From positions 38,601,084 to 38,665,083 of the forward strand of contig VDFB02000003.1 of assembly GCA_007258455.2 (NCBI GenBank): 64,000 nucleotides of DNA, in the 5' to 3' direction. A program made the translations under genes and the position numbers. This document shows positions 1 to 9,499 of this stretch, piece after piece (the stretch's first letter is position 1; each line of letters starts with the position of its first letter). The DNA is from Sequoia sempervirens. Taxonomy: Eukaryota; Streptophyta; Pinopsida; Cupressales; Cupressaceae. The notes under the pieces are model-generated. The model did not search any database and was not told where the DNA came from. It was given only the letters and a program-made list of their open reading frames with translations.

Positions 1-70
1 GTGACATGGTCTAACTGCCTCCCGTGGATCTTAACTAATGCTTGTATCGGGCATTGACAGGTCGATCTTT

Positions 71-125
71 TGGTGCAATGGCGAGGCCAACAATTGGTAT
101 CAGAGCTGGTCACGGGTTCGAACCC
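71..125 (+). promoter_or_regulatory. Pol III-type A box and B box in the TRIM
   Basis: TGGTGCAATGG at 71-81 fits the tRNA-gene A-box consensus TRGYNNARYGG. GGTTCGAACCC at 115-125 fits the B-box consensus GGTTCRANYCC. They are 33 bases apart, within tRNA/SINE spacing. The A box lies at the end of the LTR and recurs in the 3' LTR as TGGTGCAACGG (279-289). The B box is in the internal domain just after the primer site. Whether this drives transcription is inference; the B-box match may be partly due to its palindromic sequence. Confidence 0.45.
95..106 (+). other. Primer-binding site (initiator Met tRNA)
   Basis: TGGTATCAGAGC is complementary to the 3' end of plant initiator methionine tRNA, the usual primer for plant LTR elements. 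It begins two bases after the CAACA end of the 5' LTR. Confidence 0.85.
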
Positions 126-151
126 CTCGCTTGCGCTTGGGGGGGGGGGAT

Positions 152-300
152 TGTTGCAAGGTGTGCGCCCTTGGTCTCCTTGTGCTGTGCAGTGCAGCGC
201 TCGGGTTCACGACACGGTCTAACCGCCTCTCGTGGATCTTAACTAATGCTTGTATCGGGCATTGATAGGTCAATCTTTTGGTGCAACGGCAAGGTCAACA
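152..300 (+). repeat. 3' LTR of the TRIM
   Basis: 149-bp LTR with TGTTG...CAACA ends. Its last 92 bases repeat bases 1-92. The polypurine tract ending at 150 marks its left edge. No coding capacity. Confidence 0.8.
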
Positions 301-489
301 CTTAATACATAATATTATAGCTGAATTGAGATTTCACATCTGAGTAGACACACAAATTAACAAATTTTCATTGCTTTCATTGTCAATGTGAATAAATATT
401 ATATAAAAATTGCAACAAAATGCCCAAAGACTGCAAATTTCAACTACAAAATAACATAAACATAACAAATGTACTGCTGCCCCTAATCA
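301..489. other. AT-rich stretch, nothing recognised
   Basis: AT-rich sequence between the TRIM and the hAT remnant. I see no coding pattern, repeat or RNA gene in it. Confidence 0.5.
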
Positions 490-2790
490 GCATCTACTAA
501 TATTACATCAACATCCCAGTACAAGTTTGAGTCATTGCGACTATGAGGGACTGCCTCATCCAAAGGGACCTCAATCAATCTCTTATGTGCCTCCTCAACT
601 TGTGTGCAATTTTTGGGATCAATACCACAATGTGTGTCTAGAGTTTGATGATACTCAAGAATCTATCCATCTTGAAGTTGCAAGGTACTATGCCTGGCCA
701 CCAACTTCTTTGTATGTTGAGAGGTAAGCTTATTCGTCTTGATTGATTGGATGAAGTTGAATGTAGATCAATTTTGTCGGCAACAAATAAACTAACAACT
801 TTTGAAAGGAGGTGAACGACAAGTATCTTCAACTTTGGTGCATCCTTGCAATGCCATGTACACCATCCGCTAGGGTCAGTTTGAGCTAATATAGCTCTAT
901 CTGTCCTCGCATTTAGTTTGCTAAATGTTGGACCTCAAAGATTGACAAAGGCTAGCCATCACATTCAAAGTAAACTAGACTCCTCATTAGTATAGATTTT
1001 TCAAAAGGCCTTAATGAGCCCTTCTTACACCTCCTCCTCATTAAAATGAGGCACTCTATCAGGTCCCAATGCATACCATTTAGGATTTAGAGCATAGGCT
1101 GCCATATGAAGTGGGATGTTCATGGTGTTCCATTGTTGCATCACAATGGGTCCTATATGCTCCATAGTTGTGTCACAATGGACTTGATATGTTTCTCACA
1201 AAATCCCAAATTAGTATCCCTGCTATGAATGGCTTGCTTCATATGCCCAAGCATGTTGTCAAATGTCTCGCAAATCTCTTCAAGACTAGGATAGTCTGTA
1301 TTGGCATATCTTATGATCTACACAATAGGTAAGATGAAGGAGCAAATATATTTGCAAACAACTTACAAAAATTAAAATTAAAAAAAAAACTCAAATGACA
1401 AAGAGTGGATGCTATTACAAAGAATAAAAAATGTTTACAAGTTAGAAACATTAATAAATTAATAATTGAAAACTAAAATCAGAAATTTATTACTTCACTG
1501 TGGACTATCAATTATCGGCAAGGATTTTTTACTTCACTCTTCTTCCTTCAATCGCGTTTGCCCAATGCCATCTACCTCAATCCGCACTAACCATTATCAA
1601 TTGTAGAGGCTCCTATACCTCAAACATTCTTTCTAACAAAATACAATAGTTGGCATATCTAGTATCAATGGTTTTGAGGAATTTCTTCCTCAAAGAAGTC
1701 TTGAAGACAGCAAGTGAGGTGTGATGGTTGCAAATGAACATTTGTATGTTTCGATCTTTATTCTTTTGCCATCACCACCTTTATCCAATCCATCTTTCCA
1801 ATGTTTTTCACTGTATTCTTCAAGACACGAGCACAACATGAGGTCTAGAAAATGTGCTTGTAAGCACCCTTCGCCATCAAGCCAACTAATTTATACCCGT
1901 ACAACATTTGAGGGTCCAATCTCCTCTATGGTGTCCTTCAAAATTTAAAATTGTAAGTTTGCATCCTCCCTCTTCTGTGAACAATCAATAGCTCTATGAA
2001 AATAAGAGCTAGTTAAATATGTGACAATGATATTGATGAGTGGCTAATATCTAATATCAGTCTACCCATCCATAATGATAGAGCAGCCTGTTCTACTCCA
2101 AGTTTGTCTCATGTCCTCCGTCACCACACTTGTCTTAAATACTCTCCTTAGAAAAGAAGTTGGTGCATGGTTTATGTTCTTTAGAGGGGACAAAGAAGAG
2201 GCCAACAACAATTGTATCTTTGAACATTTGTTTGAAAGAGGAAGAACATGTGACATGAAATGGTATGTCATGGGCAAAGAAAAATTTGGCAATCAAAGAT
2301 TTTGCCAATTCTCATGATTGCATATTGAATATCCTTGCAACACGACTAGCTGTTCTCTTCCCCTTGGTAGAATCCTTCCCCCTTTCACTCCCAACATCCA
2401 TGGTTTTGATAAGCAATGGCATACTAGATTGCATAGTCTCTAATGATATTTTTTTATTTTCTCTCGCCCTCCATATACAACGTAGTTACCTTGGCCTTCT
2501 TAGCTAGGGTTATTTTTTCACAACCTTTTATCCCCTATCCACTTATGCACTAAAGCTGAGAGTAAGCTTTTGTGAAGCTGCCCCTACAATCCTTGTTCCT
2601 AGAATGACATAGGCCGTACTCTACTTCCCCTTTGAATTTTTTTTCTTGTCTTTTTCTATGGTCATTGCAGATTGTAAAAAGGGTTTTTTTTTTTTTACGA
2701 TTGAATGGACCCTTTGCATAAATTTGTAGGAGTTTGGAAGGGCATTCAAATGAGTTATTTGAATTCACAATCCTTGCAACCTACGTTACT
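490..2790 (-). pseudogene. Degenerate hAT-family transposase (BED/DUF659/dimerisation type)
   Basis: Read on the minus strand with several stops and frameshifts, this gives the order of a plant hAT transposase. Near 2780-2540 is a BED-finger-like part (CRGSFTKAYSQL...IKGCEK). Around 2300-2090 is the DUF659 lead-in (AHDIPFHV, then TGCSIIMDG). At 2090-2000 is TDIRY.PLINIIVTYL, matching the usual MDGWTD..R.LINF pattern. Around 1700-1600 comes a R.A..Y..LE.MF segment and a WAN.IEGR.VK segment. At 1130-1070 is IPLHMAAYALNP. At about 780-690 is the C-terminal dimerisation motif (NWSTFNFI-like, read as N*STFNFIQSIKTNKLTSQ). Stops in most frames show it is dead. Terminal inverted repeats and an 8-bp TSD were not located. 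Confidence 0.75.
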
Positions 2791-3070
2791 AGATCCGCCT
2801 ACAAACTAGCCGAATTTGGGTTTGGTTCAAACTAGATCCTTGATCTGGTTCGATACACTTGCAGATACAAGGAAGATGCAAGGAAGTGGGGCTGAGTTCG
2901 TTTGGGATGAATTTGGGAAAATGTAGGGGGAATCCATCCATTTTTCTGCCTTTTAAAAAATTATGAAAATGGTGTGTGCCATGAAGGTCTATGTAGTTTT
3001 CAAGGTCTTCATTTGGGCTTGGTGGTGGGTGCTTTGCCCCTTGTCCCCACCCTATCATGATAGGGAATGC

Positions 3071-4701
3071 TGTAACATACACCCCTGATTTTTTTTTTTG
3101 AAATACACTGTATGCTGTTTGTTTGTTGCTGATGTATTTGTGTTTGTTTCAAATGTGTTTTTCCAATGAAGCATAACAACATAGAGAATATTTGCAAATA
3201 TAGAAGGAAACCAATATATAACAATGCCTTTCAATAGAGATTGCAACATATATTAAGAGCATTCATTTTCAGATTGAAATCAGGCAAGTACAATGCTATA
3301 TCAGACCTGAAATATGAAGTTTCAGACCTGGTAATTTTCTTATAACAGCAGCAATACAACATATATCTCTTCCAAGGACTTCAATGATGTCGTGCCAAGA
3401 CGCCTATGCATTCCAATGCCTCCAAACAGCCTCTCAGACGCTGGAAATGAGCTGACAGTGAGGTTTTTTACAACAACAAACCCCTGTCCAATATCACCCA
3501 GAAATGGTACGGCCTCTAGAGAAGGTGATTTAGCTGTAAAAATCAATCCTCCACTGAAACCCTCAAGTAATAGCTTGAAAGATGGCGCCTAGGCATGAGG
3601 AATCCGATGCACCAATACCCAGAACAAGGAGCCAAACATGAACAGAGTTATAAAGGAATTTGTCCTTCAGCCACTGGTAAAATCTGAGTTCCCAGAACTT
3701 CTGATAATGCAAAACAGACTTCAGTAATCACTCCAAAAAGCCTACAAATCACTACCAAAATGATCCAAACTCCAAACCACACTCACACCAACGAACCCAA
3801 ATCAAAATACCACAAAAATCTTCATCTTTCATCACCCAAAACTCAGAAAATCAGAACTCTGTTGAAGCACTATGTGATCCTTGGATGGAACCACTCGAAT
3901 CCGGCTAGGGTGGATCTCTCACCACCGAAACCAGCTCAATACGGCGAGGGTTTTCATCCTCAACGTGCAACCCAATTACTCTGGAGTCATTCTAGCAGCA
4001 TTTTGTTAAATTACCACAAAGAAGATGAGTAAATGAGAGCCAAAAAACAGCTTTATAGAAGGTGAGAGGGAAATTAGGGCAACTTTATGTTTGAATTCTT
4101 TTCCCTCCAATTTCCAACGCCCTCCTTATGAGCTTTTTAATTTTTATTAAGTTTTAATACCTTATACCTCCCTTGGGCATCCAACTCTCACAAGGAAACT
4201 ATTTTGTTTTAGATGCCTTCTAAAACAACGTTGTTATAACATTAGGCTCCAAGGTGCTTTTTACGATGACCACCTACCCCCTCACTTAAGTTATAAAGTT
4301 ATTTTATAAAAACAACTTAAGTGACTGATAAAATGCAAATATTAAATAATCCAACCTTAGTCTTTCCAACGCCACCTTTGGAATAACACTGCTGAAACAA
4401 TATGGGCTTGAGACTAGTTTCCAAAAATAGACTTAGTATAAAAAGCAACTACTAAAAATAGTAAGTACTCACCAAACACCAACTGGCACAAAGCTAAAGA
4501 TCACTGAGATGCCCTGTGGCTTACTAAGAATAGTAAGCACTATAAATTGGCCACTGCTATAAATAGAAAGTCCTGTTGAAAACCAACACTGAGCCCAATG
4601 CTGGCCACTGAGTCCCCTAATCAACTCCAACTAGCCTACGAGAACTTTGGAATAGGCTAATGGGCAATCCCATTGCTCAAGACTGAGAAGGGGACATTAC
4701 A
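3071..4701 (-). mobile_element. Solo LTR, gypsy family F
   Basis: 1,631-bp LTR with ends TGTAACATAC (forward left) and GGGGACATTACA (forward right); in element orientation it runs TGTAATGTCCCC...GTATGTTACA. It is flanked by a perfect 5-bp TSD, AATGC at 3066-3070 and 4702-4706. No internal domain is present, so this is a solo LTR left by LTR-LTR recombination. U3 contains the inverted pair TAGCCTA/TAGGCTA (4632-4638, 4653-4659) and the palindromes near 4434-4455 and 4520-4540 that are shared with other LTRs here. The related copy is at 12168-13836 in the other orientation. Confidence 0.88.
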
Positions 4702-4706
4702 AATGC

Positions 4707-6188
4707 ACCAAGAGCGCTACCCTCAAACCCCACGAGGGCGCTGCCCCTAGATCCCCATGAAGCTATGGGATATGGAACTAGAGCAAACTAACTTGGATGC
4801 TTCCACTTTTTAACATGTTAAATTTGAGTCCAAAAGTGAGCACAAATTTAGTTTGAGTGGTAGTGGCACTGCTTGTGAGTTTTCAAATGTTCCTACATTA
4901 GATAGAGTTGATGATGATGCTAATCTTGATGATTTAAAAAATCCTTATGACATTGAAAATTGATTGTTGAACTTGATATTATTATTTTAATATTGAACTT
5001 AAAGTTTGAAAAATGAATATTTTATAATACTTATCATTTATGTTTTAAATGACATTAGAGTTTATGGTGGTTTTGTTGATTATATTATGCTATGTGATAT
5101 TCTAAACTTAATTCCTATTTTTGGGCTGCAAATATCTATATTTTTATATATACATTTTTGGGCTGCATAGTTGATATTTGGAAGATATTTGCCCCTTGTT
5201 CCCAAAGATGAAGTCAAAGTTATGCTTTGACCATTGCTAAAGACATTCCAGTCTCTGAAGAATTCAGATATAAGATTATTGGGTTCCTATCATCCTTTTC
5301 ATTTTTTAAAATCCACGACTTTTGGCGCGTACAAGCTTCTTTATCGGGAAAAATACCTGCAACTGGAAGTCGGGAAAAGTCTTTGATTCCTCCACCACGC
5401 CAAATGCCCGCATCCGCTTTTACTTCGATATCTTCCGTTACCTGCGATTCCCGCAAAGTCAAGAGATGTAATGCAACACCACCAAATCCACGTGTACCAT
5501 GAAGTAATCTTTAAATAGTTAATCTTTTACCTTTTCCACTTTTACCAATTCCAATTTTACTTCAAAATAAACCTTGGTTTAAATTGGCATAACAATCTTT
5601 TCGGAATTTTTGGGTTTTTAGCTTTTATTCGGGTTTCAAGAAAAATTAGGGTTAAAGGAAATTTCAGATTCTGCTCCTACGAGAATTCCCGAATTCAGAA
5701 AATACCTAGTTACCTTATTATGCACTAAAAACCCGACGCTTGCTTCTCCTAGCTTCCCCCGCTTTAAAACAATGCAGGCTATGCCATGACTTTTGCCACT
5801 CCCGACGTTGAACCTTTCGGATTTGCAACGCATAATTTCTCCAACATTTTACCTTTTCGCACTCGAAAGAATGTTAATCATTACCTTCGCCCATTTTTTT
5901 AGGTTTTGCACTTATGTTCCTCCAATGAATTTTTTTCACTCGGATCCCCATGCTACATGGATATCATGGGGTGTGTTGTGAAACCACACTCGCTTGGTTA
6001 ACTTTCTGTATGCTATTTTTGTAATATGGTATTAGAGCTCGAGTTTTGAAAATTCTCGGGGTTAGTGAGTGCGTGAATTCTATAGACTGTGACAATGATG
6101 AATTGCACACAAGAGACACAAAAGAACATGTCAAAGGAAGCTCTACAAATTTGTACAAGGGTTTTTGGTGAATTTTTTCAATAAATTC
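4707..6188. other. Gene-free interval with a possible (+) LTR end and primer site
   Basis: AT-rich sequence without a reliable ORF. The stretch 4810-4963 reads on the plus strand as the end of an acidic protein (LDRVDDDANLDDLKNPYDIEN then stop, split here only by its short length). It could be a transposase tail but cannot be assigned. TGGTATTAGAGCTC at 6027-6040 resembles a Met-tRNA primer site on the plus strand, which would put an LTR end near 6025. I could not find the matching LTR start or partner. Confidence 0.35.
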
Positions 6189-6770
6189 TGTTAGTTTTTA
6201 TGATCAGATGTAAATAAGCAAATTTTAATTCAAATTCAAACACATAGACACAGCATATACCTTGGGAAAATCCTTCAACTTGAGGGAGAAAAACCCAACA
6301 ACAAAATATCTCTTATATATTGAATAATAAAGCCAACTTGCTTTTACAATAAGGCCAAATACTAGGCCAAATATCAACATCACACTTTGATGCACTCACA
6401 AGAAAGAATCTAACACCTTGCTGATAATAATATTGATCCTCTTGAAGACACAATATCAATCTCTTGAAGAACTCGCACTTCTCTTGAAATCGGACTATGA
6501 ATGAATAAGATAATAATCAACTAAACAACATCTTATATATATACAAGTTGAACAGATAGGTTCCATAAGTCGTGTCTCTTCACATTACAAAGTCGGCCCA
6601 TTAAGAATCAATTAATAAATAAATAAATATTATTTATTCTCCAAGTGAAGCACCTCTTCACTTAATGACGTCTCCAATAAATTAAATAATCGTTTAGGCT
6701 ATATTTAATTTATGCTTTGTAACAAGGTCGAGGCTGGAAGTAAGAGGCCCGACGCTGCTCAACATCAACA
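6189..6770 (-). repeat. Copia 3' LTR
   Basis: 582 bp, reading on the minus strand TGTTGATGTT...ACTAACA. A polypurine tract TAAGAGGGAG (forward 6771-6780, complement) lies immediately upstream in element orientation, and copia RNase H coding sequence lies beyond that at 7269-8247. The 5' LTR is not in the window or is lost, so no TSD can be checked. Confidence 0.65.
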
Positions 6771-6799
6771 CTCCCTCTTAGCTAGGGAGGAATACTTCC

Positions 6800-7110
6800 A
6801 GCAATCCAATGTCATGGAGTCTCTCAACATGACACCCACAATGACTACACCCATATGTAGAAAGAGCTCATCATGGAGTCACTCAACGTGATATCATCCA
6901 TCATGGCTACTCCCATGTATGGAAAGAACATGTGCACAAGTGCCCATCACGAAATCACTCAACGTGATGTTGTTATCTCATCATGACGTTCACCATGGCT
7001 ACTCCCAGAGGGTGAAAAGCACAAGTACAAGGAAATCATCACGGACTCTCTCACGTGATGTTGTCACGGAGTCACTCAACATGACATCCACCATGGCTAC
7101 TCCCAGAGGG
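6800..7110 (+). repeat. Degenerate tandem repeats with ATGGAGTCACTCAACRTGA core
   Basis: Four or five diverged units built on 'catggagtcactcaacgtga' followed by 'ccatcatggctactccca' begin near 6806, 6870, 6945, 7036 and 7061. They lie between the copia pol stop codon and its polypurine tract, i.e. in the 3' untranslated part of that element. No coding function is seen. Confidence 0.6.
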
Positions 7111-7126
7111 TGGATACAAGGGATTT

Positions 7127-7252
7127 CACCTCAAATTTCTCTCACAGAGAAAGATGCATTAAACAAGGGCTTACACCTCAAATCTCTCTCACAAAGAGAA
7201 ATGCATTAACAAGGACTTGCACCTCAAATCTCTCTCACAGAGAGAAATGCAT
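7127..7252 (+). repeat. Three tandem copies of a ~46-bp unit in the copia 3' region
   Basis: 'cacctcaaatctctctcaca' followed by a 'gagaaatgcattaa' end recurs three times, starting near 7128, 7172 and 7218. Units differ by a few bases. Located just downstream (element orientation) of the copia pol stop. Confidence 0.75.
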
Positions 7253-7268
7253 TAAAGCAAATCATAGA

Positions 7269-8247
7269 TCACTGATGCTGAGTCTCCCTCTCAGCTAGGG
7301 CTTCATTCTCCACAATACCAAGCTTGTCTTGAAAGTGCACAAACTTTACTCTGGAGAGAGGCTTGGTGAGAATATCTGCTGTCTACTCATCAGTGCTGAT
7401 GTACTTCAACTAAATTGCTTTCCTCAATACCATATCTCTGATATAGTGGTATTTGATCTCAACATGTTTAGTTCTGTCATGAAACACTTGGTTAACAGAA
7501 AGCTTCACACAACTTTGATTATCACAATGAATGACAGTTGGCTCCAACGATTGTCCAAACAATCTTGCAAGGAGCTTTCGAAGCCACACTGCTTCTTGAG
7601 TTGCCACACAAGCTGCAATATACTTGGCCTTTGCTGTGCTTAGTGCCACTGAGGACTGCTTCCTGCTACACCAAGATATCACTGAAGCAACATCCAGAGG
7701 TGCTCTTCTGATCAGCAACACACCCTGCCCAATCAGAATCAAAATATCCATGTAGCTTCAAGTCCACACCAAAAGAATATCTCAATCCATACCGAACTAT
7801 GCCACGCAAGTATCTCAGGATATGCTTTGCTGCAACTAGATGTATTTGCCTTGGTTCACACATGAACTAACTAAGTGCACTCACCGCATAACAAATATTT
7901 GGTCTAGTATTGACTAGATACATCAACGATCCAAACAACTGCCTGTACATAGTAGGATCCACCAGATCTGAACTAGCTGCGGCCTCTTTTAACTTCTGCA
8001 AATTGGTCTCCATCGGCGTAGACATGGATTTGCAATCCACCATACCAAATCTCTTCAAGATGTCTATTGTGTACTTTCCTTGACTTAGAATGATCTCATT
8101 AGGCCTCTTCCATACTTCTAAACCAAGGAAGTAACGCATGTATCCAAGATCCTTCATTTCAAATTCAAAAGCTAACTCCTTCTTGCATTTGATAATGAGG
8201 TGATCTTCTCCAGTAAGAAATAAATCAACATAAAGAACCAAGATCAA
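7269..8247 (-). pseudogene. Ty1/copia reverse transcriptase C-terminus and RNase H
   Basis: The minus-strand reading starts at the catalytic box, here LVLYVDLFLTG, where copia has YVDDxxxTG: one Asp of YVDD is missing. It continues with the diagnostic copia motifs KYTIDILKRFGM, STPMETN, the MYRQLFGSLMYLVNTRPNICYAVS block, AAKHILRYLRG, DSDWAGCVADQKSTSG, ISWCSRKQSSVALSTAKAKYIAA, CDNQS and TKHVEIKYHYIRDMV, and ends LGIVENEAL with a stop at 7269-7271. There is an in-frame stop after NICYAVSALS and a frameshift after STSGCCFS. Integrase, gag and the first half of the RT are absent, so it is a truncated dead copy. Its 3' LTR is at 6189-6770. Confidence 0.9.
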
Positions 8248-8550
8248 CTAGATCACCATCTTCTTTAGGTTCAGTAGGCTCCCTCTGAATCTTCAAGTAC
8301 TTGCATCAACCTTTTGACCTCTTCATTCAAGATTGCCTGCAACACTTGCCTTAGAGAAATGTTTTCCAGTGCACACCTTTGGTACTATAGAGAGTTTAGG
8401 ATTGTCCTCCTCGATCTCATCCCAGATCGCTTTATTCTGAATAGGTTTGCGGAGCTACCAATATCAAATCTAGATGACTGACTTGTGTAGTTCTGATCTC
8501 AGCAGCTGAAGAGGTCTTCCAAGGACTTTAGCATCGGCCTTGCAACGCTG
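8248..8550. other. Unassigned segment upstream of the copia fragment
   Basis: The sequence next to the copia RT fragment does not translate as the expected RT N-terminus in any frame that I can follow. A minus-strand reading with stops gives IWDEIEEDNPKLSIVPKVCTG, which I do not recognise. It ends where a TGTTGG motif (8551) opens the next repeat-like block. Confidence 0.35.
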
Positions 8551-9499
8551 TGTTGGTGTACGTTTTATCATCCACCGAACACACAGAATAAAATGTCCAA
8601 AGACACTATATCCTTTCTTGAAAAACCACCGCGTATGCTAAGATTGCGAGAAGATCATACAGCGATTCCAAGGTTTCTTTTGTCAGGTCTTGACGTGTGG
8701 ATAAGCTCAATGGGCGTTGTGATTTGCTGGTAATACACAAAGGGACTTACGTTAAAGAAATTTTCACAAGTTTGGGACTTAGGTGGATTTATCATTAAAG
8801 GCTTCTTCAATTGGGACTTCAATTTGGATCTCGAAAAAAAAGGGCCAAAGGATAGGGTTTAGGGGATTTATTCTACGCCTAGGAATTTAAGAGACAGTAA
8901 AGATTCTGTGAAAGGAATAACCACACTTTGTTTCGCCTCCCTAGGACAACTTACGCAAAGTGGGTGCAATCTTCAAGGGGTGTGATAATGATTTTCAAGC
9001 CTCGAATGAGACTGAAGTTAAGCTTCCACAATTACAAGCTCAGGCTAACTTTACGCATTGAATGCAAATCATCCATTCGAAGAAAGTATGAGCAATATTT
9101 CACCATTGAATCTATACGATCAATCTCTCATTCACTTAACCAATATTTAAAGCAAATTCTACTTAACTTAATTCTAACTCTAATCTATGGTAGAAGAAGA
9201 TATGCAACCTTGCTTACTACTTGACAATAAAAGTTATTCAAAGCAAATCATGCATAAGAGCTTTTATTATCGGAAATAGTCTCAATTCAACAATTTCATA
9301 TACTGTCTACACACAAATGAAAGTGAGAGATCACCAGTTTAAATAGAGTTACAAAAATCAAATGAAGGGCCGAGATTAAAACAATATTGACGGCCAAGAT
9401 TAATACAACCCAACCCTAATTAGGGTTGCCCAAAATAACATCAGTTATCAATCAGTAAACAATCAGTAACAGGTAGTGAAGTGGCAGTTGGAGCTATCA
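8551..9499 (-). other. 3' flank of the 783-aa ORF, possible LTR
   Basis: Minus-strand sequence downstream of the ORF at 9500-11851. A block 8551-9471 starts TGTTAC and ends CACCAACA in element orientation and holds a TATA-like CTATTTAAACT near 9340. These are LTR-like traits. No polypurine tract is visible beside 9471 and no second copy was found, so an LTR identity is not established. Confidence 0.35.

Larger units (their letters stand above)
1..300 (+). mobile_element. TRIM (miniature LTR retrotransposon), 5' end cut by window start
   Basis: Bases 1-92 and 209-300 are direct repeats that align without gaps. The 3' LTR can be bounded at 152-300 (149 bp): it starts TGTTG and ends CAACA, perfect 5-bp inverted termini. 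The visible part of the 5' LTR ends CAACA at 92. A primer site TGGTATCAGAGC (95-106) follows two bases later, and a G-run polypurine tract (139-150) abuts the 3' LTR. The internal domain is only 59 bp and codes for nothing, as expected of TRIM/SMART elements that depend on other elements' enzymes. The first 57 bases of the 5' LTR and the upstream TSD lie outside the window. The two LTR portions differ at about 10 of 92 positions, all transitions. Confidence 0.85.

Noticed and set aside
71..140. A tRNA gene or free SINE at the window start
   Set aside because: A and B boxes fit, but there is no cloverleaf. The flanking direct repeats, primer site and G-rich tract show a TRIM, so the boxes are reported as part of that element.
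2265..2507. Plus-strand 80-aa frame
   Set aside because: It overlaps the minus-strand hAT reading and has no motif; a shadow frame.
3760..4032. 90-aa plus-strand frame inside the solo LTR
   Set aside because: Lies wholly in an LTR bounded by a TSD; LTRs of this family are non-coding and the copy at 12168-13836 does not preserve the frame.
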